Assembly: GCA_007748055.1 (NCBI GenBank)
Contig: CP036279.1
Coordinates: 186,001 to 250,000, forward strand
Source of the DNA: Kolteria novifilia
GTDB lineage: Bacteria; Planctomycetota; Planctomycetia; Kolteriales; Kolteriaceae
Direction of reading: 5' to 3'
Length of the DNA stretch: 64,000 bases
Both the position numbers and the translations under genes were made by a program. This document shows positions 36,601 to 44,626 of the stretch, piece by piece. Under the pieces are notes generated by a model that worked only from the letters and a program-made list of their open reading frames with translations, ran no database searches and was not told where the DNA came from. Position 1 is the stretch's first letter. Every line of letters begins with the position of its first letter.

Positions 36601-36752
36601 CGGCCGTAGGTGGTGAGTTCCATCTCCCCGCCGGAGTTGCGGCGGACGAAACAGAACCCGCGCTGGCCCGGGGCGAGACGACATTCCCGAGGACAGAGGT
36701 CGCAAACGATGCGATCGGCATCCGGGCGCCACCATCGCGTTGCGGTCGTCAT
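33672..36752 (-). CDS. Single-chain AmmeMemoRadiSam protein (radical SAM + AMMECR1 + unassigned domain + Memo)
   Basis: 1026 aa. Residues 1-~340: radical SAM enzyme with CNLGCKFCQNWSISK (C82, C86, C89), TYNDPVIWAEY, and a Cys4 knuckle CASC/CRYC (299-302, 324-327). ~385-570: AMMECR1 domain (GALRACRGYWG, DPRFPGIVLEEV, LLLPQVASERGWD). ~600-748: a segment I cannot assign (GILLNLSTGGREAYFGI, then EEWRAKPNETSVTAFSVFG). ~757-1026: Memo (APARAGQFYPAD, MLPHAGWSFCGSIIGKTL, ISSDMNHFA). These three families normally occur as neighbouring genes; all are joined here. ATG 36752 has AGGGGGG 5-6 nt upstream; the ORF extends further without support. The reaction is unknown. Confidence 0.93.
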   Translation of the reverse strand: MTTATRWWRPDADRIVCDLCPRECRLAPGQRGFCFVRRNSGGEMELTTYGRSTGFCIDPIEKKPLNHFLPGTPVLSFGTAGCNLGCKFCQNWSISKSRQIEQLSEQASPQAIAQAAAESGCRSVAFTYNDPVIWAEYAIDTAKACHDLGLKTIAVTAGYITPSARGEFFEHIDAANVDLKAFSEVFYEKLTLSHLEPVLDTLRWLKHESDVWFEITNLIIPGANDTPDEYRRMADWVVEELGPDVPVHFTAFHPDFRMTDRPPTPPEALVEAREIARDAGIHHAYVGNVHDVARQSTYCASCGQLLIERDWYELGKYELEGDRCRYCQEPLPGLYEPTRGDWGAKRQPIKITEPKESDIVSIQHEGAGGSQPATPAQPKINLDPDQARQLLEFARATVAHAIRHGETAEIPASGLPREIADAPAFGVFVTLTRSGALRACRGYWGKVGRLEEVVGSAARDSATLDPRFPGIVLEEVPLLELDVSLLHRPRVLDRSAADWPKQIVVGRDGLVLNHPKGRGLLLPQVASERGWDVPTFLKHLSMKAGLPEEAWRDPETKLLAFSARVYRDPPRYQECDVASLGKEAMEHLGEIARAILVGCAPPSLALRPELTETAPVRRGILLNLSTGGREAYFGINESLAQMTAQAAQRVLARARKHQRHPGELASIITLFRPLALRAGEDPSRHRGLAQSAILAQGGESYALSIPAPDRGRNVVEHTLKAAGKSLEEWRAKPNETSVTAFSVFGYRPAARTERRPVRAPARAGQFYPADEATMLQRIDHFLSQGEPDNEASCRAVMLPHAGWSFCGSIIGKTLARTRVPKTAIVLSPKHTPLGSRWSISAADAWEFPGRRVPVATDLRDRLVARCAAIDIEDEAHRLEHGIEVLVPFLAKKQPELRILPLVVGQASFEETATLAEALVEVLGEVDDQPLLVISSDMNHFATEEENRRLDHLAIDAMVTGDARTLHDTVRGHSISMCGVLPAVTVLQVLERRAGEKSAPELVDYTNSGQVAGDNARVVGYAGVVIA

Positions 36753-36938
36753 GGCATCCCCCCTTGGCTTGGTATTTCGCCTGACGCACGCCTTCCACCA
36801 CTCATTATCGTACGAAACCGCCGGAATGCGAAGGGCGGAGTCGGCATAGGGGGAAGGTGGTCTAGGATTGGAGAAGGGCTGGAATGGTGAACGCGGGCGG
36901 ACGTGGGGCGTCGATTCTCGCACGCAGGCACTAACCGC

Positions 36939-36967
36939 ATGCCCACACATGCTTGAAGCGTGGGCAT
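36939..36967. repeat. Dispersed hairpin repeat, family 1 (diverged)
   Basis: ATGCCCAC (36939-36946) pairs with GTGGGCAT (36960-36967). The central part has diverged relative to 10691-10745. Confidence 0.6.
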
Positions 36968-37059
36968 CCAAGATCTCTCGGGTAGTGGGCGAACCGATCA
37001 GCAGACCCGTGGACCGTCAAGACTGGAAGTGTGCGTTGGTGTAGCCCCGACCCTTTGGC

Positions 37060-37080
37060 ACTGGCTGACAAGCAGCCAGT
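37060..37080. repeat. Dispersed hairpin repeat, family 2
   Basis: ACTGGCTG / CAGCCAGT with loop acaag; 22 identical bases from CACTGGCTG to CAGCCAGT with the copy at 10809-10830. Confidence 0.8.
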
Positions 37081-37110
37081 CGTCCCCCACGAATTGGTGG
37101 GACCGGGCTA

Positions 37111-37932
37111 CTAGGCCAAGTCGCGATCCTCGAACATGAGCAGTGCGAGCAACAGCGCGACGGCGACGTAAAAGACGGTGTAAATCGCACACGGCAAGAC
37201 GTACCCGATCCAGGGCACGACTTTGTCGGTGGAAATGGCCGGACCGATGTTGAAGTACTCGAGCCCAGGTAGGATCGTCGCGAAAAAGCGAGCGAGGAAC
37301 GCGACCGCCTCGAACTGGCCCTGACTACTGGCTTGAACCATCTGTGGGGCCAAGTGCCCGAGCAGGAAGATCAGGATACACGCGGTGATGTTCAAGAAGA
37401 CCGGAAGCCGCGTGGAGAAGGCGACGCTGAGGGCGGCGAGAATCGCGACTCGGCAATAGGCGAGCACGATGCCGGGCGCCATTTCGGTGAACATCTTCAG
37501 TCGCGAAAAATAGGTCGGCGCGTCGGTCGAGTTTTCCCTCGCGTCGTAGCCGGCCTTGAAGAAGAGCGAGATGTAGAAGGCGACGGTCAGCAGCAGAAAG
37601 AGAAGGAAGATCGCCCCCATGATGCCGAAATACTTGCCGAGGATGAAATTCCTGCGGTTGATCGGCTTAGAGAGCAGGGTGATGGCGGTCTTGCCTTCGA
37701 TCTCATCGGCGATCGAGACGCTCGCGGAGAAGATCGCGACGATCAGACCGCAGACCATGATCAGGGCGAGCCCTTGGTCCTTGACCATCTTGATGTCCTC
37801 ACCCATCGTGTAGTACGGGATGAGTGGGAAGAAGACGAGAAGCATGACCGATGCGATGCCGATGACGATCCAAAAGAGGGGCCGGCGAACAATCTCGCGG
37901 TAGGTCGTGAGCGCGATCACGAAAGTCTTCAT
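37111..37932 (-). CDS. ABC-2-type membrane permease, no ATPase adjacent
   Basis: A 273-aa polytopic protein with about six transmembrane helices, N-terminal FVIALTTYREIVRRPLFWIVI and the conserved loop SADEIEGKTAITLLSKPINRRNFILGKY (read as two pieces: ADEIEGKTAITLLSKP and INRRNFILGKYFG), the signature of ABC-2/NatB/GldF-like permeases. Such proteins pair with an ATP-binding subunit, which is not present within several kb, so the partner must be elsewhere. ATG 37932. The exported substrate is unknown. Confidence 0.85.
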   Translation of the reverse strand: MKTFVIALTTYREIVRRPLFWIVIGIASVMLLVFFPLIPYYTMGEDIKMVKDQGLALIMVCGLIVAIFSASVSIADEIEGKTAITLLSKPINRRNFILGKYFGIMGAIFLLFLLLTVAFYISLFFKAGYDARENSTDAPTYFSRLKMFTEMAPGIVLAYCRVAILAALSVAFSTRLPVFLNITACILIFLLGHLAPQMVQASSQGQFEAVAFLARFFATILPGLEYFNIGPAISTDKVVPWIGYVLPCAIYTVFYVAVALLLALLMFEDRDLA

Positions 37933-38092
37933 GCGCCGAATCTTCCCCCTTTGAGCGAACGAATCCTTGGGTCAGTGTACCGCCGTGGGCCATCGAGCCG
38001 AGAGACGTTCCCCGGCGGTTCCCAAGACGGCTTTCGATCCGCGGAGCCCGTTTCCGACCCGCGGCGTCCGATTTCCATTTTGCTAGGGTAGA

Positions 38093-38117
38093 GGACTTGA
38101 GTCTCGACCTCAAGTCC
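38093..38117. repeat. Hairpin GGACTTGAG/CTCAAGTCC
   Basis: Perfect 9-bp stem with a 7-nt loop in the 229-bp gap between the acylphosphatase stop and the permease start, both on the minus strand; could terminate acyP transcription or be another dispersed repeat. Confidence 0.55.
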
Positions 38118-38161
38118 GTGCCCAGGCCACTCTAGGATACCAAGTTGGCGAGCTACCATGG

Positions 38162-38440
38162 TCACATGATGGCAAAGCCATCAAATTCCCCGGTCGGCGA
38201 CTCCGATTCGGAACGAATGTCGCCGATATTCCCCTTCATTCTCTCGTCGACGGCCCTCACAAAGCGATCGATCTCGGGGCCGTAGCCTTCTACGACAACT
38301 TCGACGTCGCCGTTCGCCAGATTCTTGACGTAGCCGGTCACGTCGAAGCGTCGCGCGACCTCGCTGGTGGTAAAACGAAAGCCGACACCCTGGACGAAGC
38401 CGGAGTACTGAATCCGTCGCCGCTCCGCAACATCGCTCAT
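38162..38440 (-). CDS. acyP: Acylphosphatase
   Basis: A 92-aa acylphosphatase, hydrolysing carboxyl-phosphate bonds. It shows the full pattern: YSGFVQGVGFRFTTSEVA with the catalytic Arg22, and VTGYVKNLANGDVEVVVEG with Asn40. Length is normal for the family. It follows the 93-aa gene by 31 nt on the same strand, so the two probably form an operon. ATG 38440. Confidence 0.95.
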   Translation of the reverse strand: MSDVAERRRIQYSGFVQGVGFRFTTSEVARRFDVTGYVKNLANGDVEVVVEGYGPEIDRFVRAVDERMKGNIGDIRSESESPTGEFDGFAIM

Positions 38441-38471
38441 GAATCGCGTGCTCCTCGAGGTCCCGGAGCGG

Positions 38472-38753
38472 TCATCCGACGATCACGTCTTTGAGCCGTG
38501 ACACGCCGACCAGTTCCTCAATTCGAAAGATGAGTTGCTTTCGGTTGGCCGCCACTCCATGCCGGGCGGCCTTGACCACATAGTTTTCTCGCGATGTCGC
38601 GCTATCGCGAAGATCGTGCATGTCCGCGTCGCGCAGTTCGACGTAGTGCGACGTGGCCGCGACGAGTGTTCCCACGATGGCGTAGGGACTCGCGCAGTCG
38701 ATGACGACCTCCGCACCCACGAAATCCTGAAGTCGATCGACCAGTTCCATCAT
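38472..38753 (-). CDS. Small conserved-looking protein, Sm/LSm-like beta barrel suspected
   Basis: A 93-aa protein: LQDFVGAEVVIDCASPYAIVGTLVAATSHYVELRDADMHDLRD then NYVVKAARHGVAANRKQLIF (read in shorter pieces: FVGAEVVIDCASPYAIVGTL, YVELRDADMHDLRD). The alternating strands with VIDxxxPYxxVGTLxxxxxxYVEL recall the Sm1 motif of Hfq/LSm proteins, and NRKQLIF the Sm2 end (inference). No catalytic residues stand out. It precedes acyP by 31 nt. ATG 38753. Confidence 0.75.
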   Translation of the reverse strand: MMELVDRLQDFVGAEVVIDCASPYAIVGTLVAATSHYVELRDADMHDLRDSATSRENYVVKAARHGVAANRKQLIFRIEELVGVSRLKDVIVG

Positions 38754-39154
38754 CGTCCCGAAGACCGAGGAGCCGTCGCCGCGTTAACCGGAATCGCCCG
38801 TGCGGGAAAGAGAGGACGTTTCCTAACCCGTAGGGCCGATTTTATCAGCCGATGCCCGCATCGGAAGGCCTTCCCCCCGCCATTTCTCCACGACGGCTTG
38901 AGCCACAATTCGGAGAATCGATCGCCTGTGACCGGCCAATGTCAAACTTTGCGGGTTACACGTCGTCAATCGGAAGCGAATTCGCGCCGCCACGTCCGCA
39001 TCGCCCGCTTGCCCCTCTCGGGGGTGATAGGGTCTCCGTAGAGTTCGTGACCACCACCCATGGTGGGGGTCGCCTCGTGATCATTTGCGATTCTTCAAAC
39101 GACTTTGACGACCGCGGGTCTTGGCCTTCGGTCGTGCCTGGGGGTTGAGTTCTC
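38754..39154. other. Divergent intergenic region
   Basis: No gene supported. It lies between the divergent 93-aa gene and the DUF11 lipoprotein gene. A short stem CCACC/GGTGG sits at about 39051-39066; nothing else recognisable. Confidence 0.5.
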
Positions 39155-41761
39155 ATGAGCCGACAGCCGCGCACCCACTACGTCCGAACGCTGCGTCCAC
39201 TGGCTTGTGCTGTCCTCTTGTTGTCGCTATTGCCCGGTTGCCTGGGCGTGAGCGGCAACCCTTTCAAGTTGGGCAATCCCTTTCCCGACAACGTGGTCAG
39301 GACACACGCCAAGCCCGCCTTTCGCGGCTTCTACCGTGACTTCGACCCCAAGGCGTGCACGATCACCGTCACCCCCGCCGAAGCGGTCAATCAGGTCGCC
39401 ACGCAGCACATCCTGATCGCGACGGTGTGCGACGCCGAGGGAAACAGCTTGCGAAACCGGCGAGTCGAGTGGCACCTGCAAGGCGTCGGGCACATCGTCG
39501 AGGTGGACGAAAGTGGCCTGATGCCCGGGCGCGGCTACCTCGTCGATGACACCTACGCGGTGAGCTACACCAACTACCGCTCGCACACCCTCACGCGCGG
39601 CACCGAGGACCCCAGCGACGACATTCACCTCAAGCCGGGGCAGACCTGGTGCGTGATCACCTCACCGCAAGAGGGTGAGTCCTACGTGACCACCTACGCG
39701 CCGGGGATCTACAACTGGCAAAAGCACAAGGTTTTCGCGGTCAAGCACTGGGTCGACGCCCAGCCGATCTTCCCGCCGTCGGCGGTCAATCCGGTCGGCA
39801 CGCCTCACCCGATCTGCACCCAAGTCGTGCGCACCAGCGACGGCTCGCCCGCCCAGGGCTACAAAGTGCGCTATCGCATCCAAAGCGGGCCCGCCGCCAC
39901 CCTCGATCCGGGTGGATCGCAGAGCGTTGAAGTCACCACCGACCAGGACGGCAAAGCGACGGTGGTCCTCAATCAGGTCCAGCCGGTCGTCGGCGCCAAC
40001 GTGGTCGGCATTGAGGTCGTTCGCCCGAGCGACAAGCCGACGGGCAAGCCGTTCGTTCTGGCCCGTTCGCAGATGACCAAGACGTGGCTCTCGCCGCAGT
40101 TGTCGATCCAGAAGACCGCGCCCCCGGTGGTCTCGGTCGGCCAGACGATCCCCTACCAGATCGTCGTGACCAACTCGGGCTCGATCCGGTCGGAGGGACT
40201 GACGGTTCGCGATACGATTCCCGAAAGCCTGCAAGTCGTCAGCGCCAATCCGCCGCCGACGGAGCAGGGAGCCAACCGGCTCTGGACCTTTGGCCCGCTC
40301 GAACCGCAGCAATCGGTCCAGATCCAGCTCAACTGCCTGGCGACCGCGGCCGGTACGGTGACCAACTGTGCCGAGGCGGTGATGGCCGAAGGACTCACCG
40401 GGCGTTCGTGTGCCACGACCCAAGTCGTCGTCGGTAGCCTCGCGGTGACCAAGACCGCTCCCGACACCGGCGTCGTCGGTCAGCCGATCACGTTCCAGAT
40501 CACGGTGACCAACAACGGCAGCGGCCCGGCCAACAACGTCGTCGTGACCGACACCTTCGACCAAGGATTCGTCCACGAGTCGGGCGCCGGACCGGTCCAG
40601 TTGCGACTCGGCAACCTCCCGGCCCACCAGTCGCGGGCGGTCTCGATCGTGCTAACGCCTCGCTCCCAGGGCCGGCTCTGCAACAACGTCCGCGTCACCG
40701 CCGACGGGGGCTTGCAGGCCGAAGGGGGCCACTGCGTCGAGGTCAGCCAACCGCAGCTCTCAATCAAGAAGGAGGGCCCCGGCTTCGCCTTCGTCGGAGC
40801 GGAGGTCGAGTTCCGCATTACGGTTCAGAACACCGGCAACGTTCCCGCGAACAACGTGATCGTTCGGGACAATCTGCCCGCCCAGATCGGCTTGCGTCAG
40901 GCCTCCGACGGCGGCCAGCTCCAGGGCAATACCGTGATCTGGAATCTCGGCACGCTCGCCCCGGGCCAACAGCGAAGCGTCTCGTTCATCGGCGTGGCGA
41001 CCGACATCGGTCAGAATGTCTGCAACGTCGCGTCGGTCTCCGCGGTCGGCGTGCCCGAACAGCAGTCGCCCTCGGCATGCCTGAACATCAAGGGCATCCC
41101 GGCTCTGCTGACCGAGCTGATCGACCGCCTCGATCCGGTCCCCGTCGGCGGGGAAACGGTCTACGCGATCCAGATCACCAACCAGGGCTCGATGCCCGCC
41201 GACAACCTCGTCCTCTCGTGCGTCATTCCCGAGAAGATGACCTATGTCGACTCCGAGGGGGTCCAGAAGGGCAAGTACGATGACCGGACACGGACCGTCA
41301 CCTTCCCGGCCTTCAACAACATGCTGCCCCGCAAGCGGCTGATCTACCAGATCCAAGTGCGGGCCGATCGTCCTGGCGACGAACGCTTCAAGGCGAAGAT
41401 CGAGGCGGACCACCTCTCCTCCCCGATCATCCTCGAGGAGAGCACGACGATCTACGACCCGAAGACCGGACAGATCGACGGGGCCCAGGCCCGCGAACGG
41501 AAGCTGGTCCAGGCACCCGCTCCGCCCTCGGCGAAGGTCAACGACATCACGCCCCTTCCTCCGGCGGTCGTCAATGGCAAGGACGCCGTCGCCAAGCCCA
41601 ACGCGGTGCCGATGCCGCCGCGCCCGCAGTCGATCGAACTCCTCCCCGAGGAGCCGCTCGACGAGACTCCTCTCGCCGAGGAGACACTGGTCGAGGAGTC
41701 GCTCTCGACGGAGTCGGAGTTCGACATCCTGAATGTCGGCACGGAGGAAGTCGAGAACTGA
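39155..41761 (+). CDS. Large DUF11-repeat lipoprotein
   Basis: 868 aa. Lipoprotein signal with lipobox LLPGC (C29), so probably anchored to a membrane. An N-terminal region (~35-310) with Ig-like strands, then four DUF11-type repeats starting near LSIQKTAPPVVSVGQTIPYQ, LAVTKTAPDTGVVGQPITFQ, LSIKKEGPGFAFVGAEVEFR and ALLTELIDRLDPVPVGGETV, each with the Y/F-x-I-x-V-T-N-x-G core (IVVTNSGS, ITVTNNGS, ITVQNTGN, IQITNQGS). The last ~80 residues are Pro- and Glu-rich. DUF11 proteins are surface adhesins or wall components; planctomycetes use many Cys-rich versions. ATG 39155. Confidence 0.9.
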   Translation: MSRQPRTHYVRTLRPLACAVLLLSLLPGCLGVSGNPFKLGNPFPDNVVRTHAKPAFRGFYRDFDPKACTITVTPAEAVNQVATQHILIATVCDAEGNSLRNRRVEWHLQGVGHIVEVDESGLMPGRGYLVDDTYAVSYTNYRSHTLTRGTEDPSDDIHLKPGQTWCVITSPQEGESYVTTYAPGIYNWQKHKVFAVKHWVDAQPIFPPSAVNPVGTPHPICTQVVRTSDGSPAQGYKVRYRIQSGPAATLDPGGSQSVEVTTDQDGKATVVLNQVQPVVGANVVGIEVVRPSDKPTGKPFVLARSQMTKTWLSPQLSIQKTAPPVVSVGQTIPYQIVVTNSGSIRSEGLTVRDTIPESLQVVSANPPPTEQGANRLWTFGPLEPQQSVQIQLNCLATAAGTVTNCAEAVMAEGLTGRSCATTQVVVGSLAVTKTAPDTGVVGQPITFQITVTNNGSGPANNVVVTDTFDQGFVHESGAGPVQLRLGNLPAHQSRAVSIVLTPRSQGRLCNNVRVTADGGLQAEGGHCVEVSQPQLSIKKEGPGFAFVGAEVEFRITVQNTGNVPANNVIVRDNLPAQIGLRQASDGGQLQGNTVIWNLGTLAPGQQRSVSFIGVATDIGQNVCNVASVSAVGVPEQQSPSACLNIKGIPALLTELIDRLDPVPVGGETVYAIQITNQGSMPADNLVLSCVIPEKMTYVDSEGVQKGKYDDRTRTVTFPAFNNMLPRKRLIYQIQVRADRPGDERFKAKIEADHLSSPIILEESTTIYDPKTGQIDGAQARERKLVQAPAPPSAKVNDITPLPPAVVNGKDAVAKPNAVPMPPRPQSIELLPEEPLDETPLAEETLVEESLSTESEFDILNVGTEEVEN

Positions 41762-41788
41762 GCGACTCTCCGCGAGCGAGTGAGTCAC

Positions 41789-41818
41789 GACGACGCCCCA
41801 ACTCCCTGGGGCGTTGTC
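41789..41818 (+). terminator. Probable terminator hairpin after the DUF11 gene
   Basis: GACGACGCCCC pairs with GGGGCGTTGTC (one bulge/mismatch) around an 8-nt loop, 27 nt after the stop, followed by a T-containing stretch CATTTCTTG. Confidence 0.6.
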
Positions 41819-42067
41819 CATTTCTTGACGCGAACGGGACCGCTTGCTCCAAGGCGAAGGACTCCCGAAGGCTCGCCAGCGCGAGTTCCAAAACGGAACC
41901 AGGACAGACCCCGATCGCTTCGATACTTATTTCCCTTGCGTCGGGATGCTTCGCGCGACCCGACATGGAGCCCGATTGGTCCGACAGCGACCGGTTGTCT
42001 ACCGACCGCGACGTGACGGAAACTCGAGGCTCCCTGACAGATGTGTCCATCGGAGGTGACAAAGAGC
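41819..42067. other. Leader region of purD
   Basis: The gap from the DUF11 stop to purD is 306 bp including the hairpin; the rest holds no gene. No PurR-like box or riboswitch was recognised. Confidence 0.5.
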
Positions 42068-43339
42068 GTGCGCCTACTTGTGATCGGCCAAGGGGGACGA
42101 GAACATGCCCTCGTCTGGAAACTCTCGACCTCACCGAAGGTGGAGAAGGTCTTCTGCTTGCCGGGAAACGCGGGCACGGCCAACGATGGGACCAACGTCG
42201 CGATTCCTCAGGACAACCACGCCGAGATCATCCGCTTCTGCCAACGCGAACGGATCACCTTCGTCATCATCGGTCCCGAAGCTCCCCTGGTCGCCGGTCT
42301 CGCCGATGACTTGCGCGAGGCGGGCATCGGTGTCTTCGGGCCTTCGGCCAAGGCCGCGGAGCTCGAGGGGAGCAAGGTCTTCTGCAAGCAGTTGATGCGC
42401 AAAGCGAATGTCCCGACCGCCGATTTTCACGTCTTCGACGACCTCGAAAGCGCCGAGGCCTATCTCGAGGCCCATCAAGCTCCCTGCGTCGTCAAGGCCG
42501 ATGGTCTGGCCGCCGGCAAGGGGGTGATCATCTGCGACAATGCCGAAGAGGCGCTGGCGGCATGCAAGAGCATGCTGGTCGAGGACCAGTTCGGCAAGGC
42601 GGGCAGCCGGATCCTCATCGAGGAACGTCTCGTGGGCCAGGAGGCGAGCATCCTCGCCATCACCGACGGCAAGACGATCGTTCCCCTCGAGACCAGTCAG
42701 GACTTCAAGCGCGCCTACGACGACGATCAAGGCCCCAACACCGGAGGCATGGGGGCCTATTCGCCGGCCCCGTTGGTCGACGACGCGATGATGAGCCGCA
42801 TCGAACAGGAAGTCTTCATTCCGATCGTCCATGCGTTGCGGGTCGATCGACGCCCCTTCCTCGGCGTGCTGTACGCGGGACTGATGATCACCTCGGCGGG
42901 GCCCAAGGTTCTTGAGTTCAACGTCCGCTTCGGCGACCCGGAGTGCCAACCCCTCCTGATGCGACTGCGCACCGACTTGGCCGAGTTGCTTCATGCCGCG
43001 GTCTTCGGCGGACTTGACCAGATCGACATGCAATGGGACGAGCGCGACGCGGTCTGTGTCGTGGTCGCCTCGGGCGGGTATCCGGGGAGCTATCGCAAGG
43101 GCCTGCCGATCCGGGGACTGCATCGCTACGGCTCCGATGAGGACCTGAAGGTCTTTCACGCGGGCACGACGCTCGACGAGGGCCGCGTGGTCACTTCGGG
43201 CGGGCGCGTGCTCGGCGTCACGGCGCTGGGCGACGGCCTGGAGGAAGCCCGCAAGCGCGCCTACGAGGCGCTCGAGGGCATCAAGTTCACCGACATGATG
43301 TTCCGCGCCGACATTGCGAAGGACCGTTCCTCCTCGTAG
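42068..43339 (+). CDS. purD: Phosphoribosylamine--glycine ligase (GAR synthetase)
   Basis: Second step of purine synthesis: ATP-dependent ligation of glycine to phosphoribosylamine. 423 aa, the normal size. Motifs: [66 protein letters not shown] (ATP-grasp), GNR-equivalent [29 protein letters not shown] (seen as YAGLMI and [13 protein letters not shown]). I chose GTG 42068 because GGAGG lies 10 nt upstream and typical PurD begins immediately before LVIG; an ATG at 42041 would add nine residues. Monocistronic. Confidence 0.95.
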   Translation: MRLLVIGQGGREHALVWKLSTSPKVEKVFCLPGNAGTANDGTNVAIPQDNHAEIIRFCQRERITFVIIGPEAPLVAGLADDLREAGIGVFGPSAKAAELEGSKVFCKQLMRKANVPTADFHVFDDLESAEAYLEAHQAPCVVKADGLAAGKGVIICDNAEEALAACKSMLVEDQFGKAGSRILIEERLVGQEASILAITDGKTIVPLETSQDFKRAYDDDQGPNTGGMGAYSPAPLVDDAMMSRIEQEVFIPIVHALRVDRRPFLGVLYAGLMITSAGPKVLEFNVRFGDPECQPLLMRLRTDLAELLHAAVFGGLDQIDMQWDERDAVCVVVASGGYPGSYRKGLPIRGLHRYGSDEDLKVFHAGTTLDEGRVVTSGGRVLGVTALGDGLEEARKRAYEALEGIKFTDMMFRADIAKDRSSS

Positions 43340-43582
43340 CGCCGCGTCCTCCCTTGGCGCTCGAACCCAATGCGCGGCTAGCGGCCACGCGAGAGCGTTC
43401 GCCATGGAGTTCACCGGCTCCCCAAGCACGGAGTGTCGCGGAGGGCGCGAGCCTCCACTCTCCACGTGACGTTCCACGCCCTCGAACCACCGCGACCTCC
43501 CACGAGTTCTCGATGTGGAAAACCGTGCTCCTTCATTCTGAATGACGAGTTTTTTTGAACGTCGCCCTTCAAGCCACTCGTG

Positions 43583-43600
43583 GTGACACATTATTGTCAC
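43583..43600. promoter_or_regulatory. Dyad GTGACA-N6-TGTCAC, candidate operator
   Basis: Perfect 6-bp inverted repeat with a 6-bp AT-rich spacer (CATTAT), a geometry used by many helix-turn-helix dimers, in the AT-rich region before the histone-like gene. Confidence 0.4.
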
Positions 43601-43773
43601 TCACGAATTCCCCGTAATTTGCCTTAAATCGTTGCGAGAAGGGAGATGATGATCGCTTCGCACCGTTGGCGACGTGGATGTGAATTGATGTTTACAAATG
43701 TTGAACTCTGGGTAGCATGTCAGCGTTGGCGTCGACTGGGTGATTCAACAATCTTGGAGCGTTGATCGTTTCA

Positions 43774-43791
43774 TGAATGGTGAATCATTCA
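43774..43791. promoter_or_regulatory. Dyad TGAATG-N6-CATTCA, candidate operator
   Basis: Perfect 6-bp inverted repeat with spacer GTGAAT; same 6-6-6 geometry as the dyad 174 bp upstream but a different half-site. Confidence 0.4.
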
Positions 43792-44016
43792 GACAGCCAT
43801 CGGGTCGCGAGCACAGGCTGTGAAGCGACCCGGTGACCGCTTGGACGCGATCGAGTTTCGATCGTGGTCAGTCGACTCCGGTGCCGGGCACCCAGCGCGT
43901 TTATGGGACTCCGGCTTAAGGTGTGAAAGGAGTTGTCCGCCGACAGCCCACCGCCAGTAGGCGGTACCCCAGCGCGGTTGAATCGTCGGGCAGGACCTTA
44001 TGGGAGGATCCACAGA

Positions 44017-44226
44017 GTGGCAGTAAAGAAGAAGGCAGTCAAGAAGAAGGCCGCCGTCAAGAAGAAGGCTGCGCCGAAGAAGAAGGCTGCCGTCAAAAAG
44101 AAGGCTGCCGTTAAGAAGAAGGTCGCGCCGAAGGCCGCCGCCCCGAAGAAGAAGGCCGCCGTCAAGAAGAAGGCTGCCGTCAAGAAGAAGGTCGTCAAAA
44201 AGAAGACGGTCAAGAAGAAGCGGTAA
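44017..44226 (+). CDS. Histone H1-like Lys/Ala-rich protein
   Basis: A 69-aa product consisting almost wholly of KKKAAVKKKAA-type repeats (AVKKK and APKKK units), ending VKKKTVKKKR. It resembles the C-terminal tails of histone H1 and bacterial AlgP/Hc1-like proteins and should bind DNA non-specifically or neutralise polyanions (inference). GTG 44017 is fixed by GGGAGG 9 nt upstream; the longer ATG-started frame from 43933 lacks such a signal. It is flanked by an AT-rich control region and a strong terminator, consistent with a highly expressed monocistronic gene. Confidence 0.85.
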   Translation: MAVKKKAVKKKAAVKKKAAPKKKAAVKKKAAVKKKVAPKAAAPKKKAAVKKKAAVKKKVVKKKTVKKKR

Positions 44227-44276
44227 CCAGTTCGTTCGGCTATCAAAGCCTTCCCATAGATCCGTGCCACAACGAG

Positions 44277-44317
44277 CAAAAACGTCTGCTCCCCGCTTGC
44301 GGGAGGCAGACGTTTTT
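44277..44317 (+). terminator. Strong rho-independent terminator
   Basis: AAAAACGTCTGC (44278-44289) pairs perfectly with GCAGACGTTTTT (44306-44317), with a GC-rich inner stem between, ending in a T-run; it also has A's on the other side, so it may act in both directions. 51 nt after the histone-like gene. Confidence 0.9.
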
Positions 44318-44626
44318 GATGCGCCCGCGCCCTGGCCGATTGTCAAGTCGCCGGCCCCGCGTTTTTCCAATTTCCCCCCGGATTCTGCCATTCTTGCCGT
44401 CTCTTCTCGCTTCCGCGAATGCGCCGCGCCCTTCCTCACAAGACCGCCCGCTTGAGCCCACAATCGGCGAAGCCGCCCCCCTCCGACGTTCGATGAACAG
44501 AGCAGACCCCTACCGCGCCGATGGGTTCCGATCCCGGGAGTATGGGATCGACCTCGAGGCCCTGTGGCACTCGGTCGCGTCGGTGGGCCGAATCACACGA
44601 TTGTTCTGCTTGCGGAGAATGGCCTT
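44318..44626. other. Intergenic, probable promoter of the next gene
   Basis: No gene supported; it should carry the promoter of the Cys-rich secreted protein. No promoter motif could be fixed. Confidence 0.45.

Larger units (their letters stand above)
36753..37110. other. Intergenic stretch with two dispersed hairpins
   Basis: No gene. It contains the family-1 hairpin (36939-36967) and the family-2 hairpin (37060-37080) about 90 bp apart, the same pairing as at 10688-10831. Confidence 0.65.
43340..44016. other. Long AT-richer regulatory region upstream of the histone-like gene
   Basis: About 680 bp without a gene. From 43540 to 43790 the DNA is clearly AT-richer than its surroundings and contains two dyads (43583-43600 and 43774-43791). 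Probably the promoter and control region of the Lys-rich protein. Confidence 0.55.

Noticed and set aside
42131-43600. 489-aa minus-strand ORF
   Set aside because: Antisense to purD; composition typical of a third-position GC shadow.
43933-44016. N-terminal extension of the histone-like protein from ATG 43933
   Set aside because: Extension is of unrelated composition, and GGGAGG sits correctly for GTG 44017.
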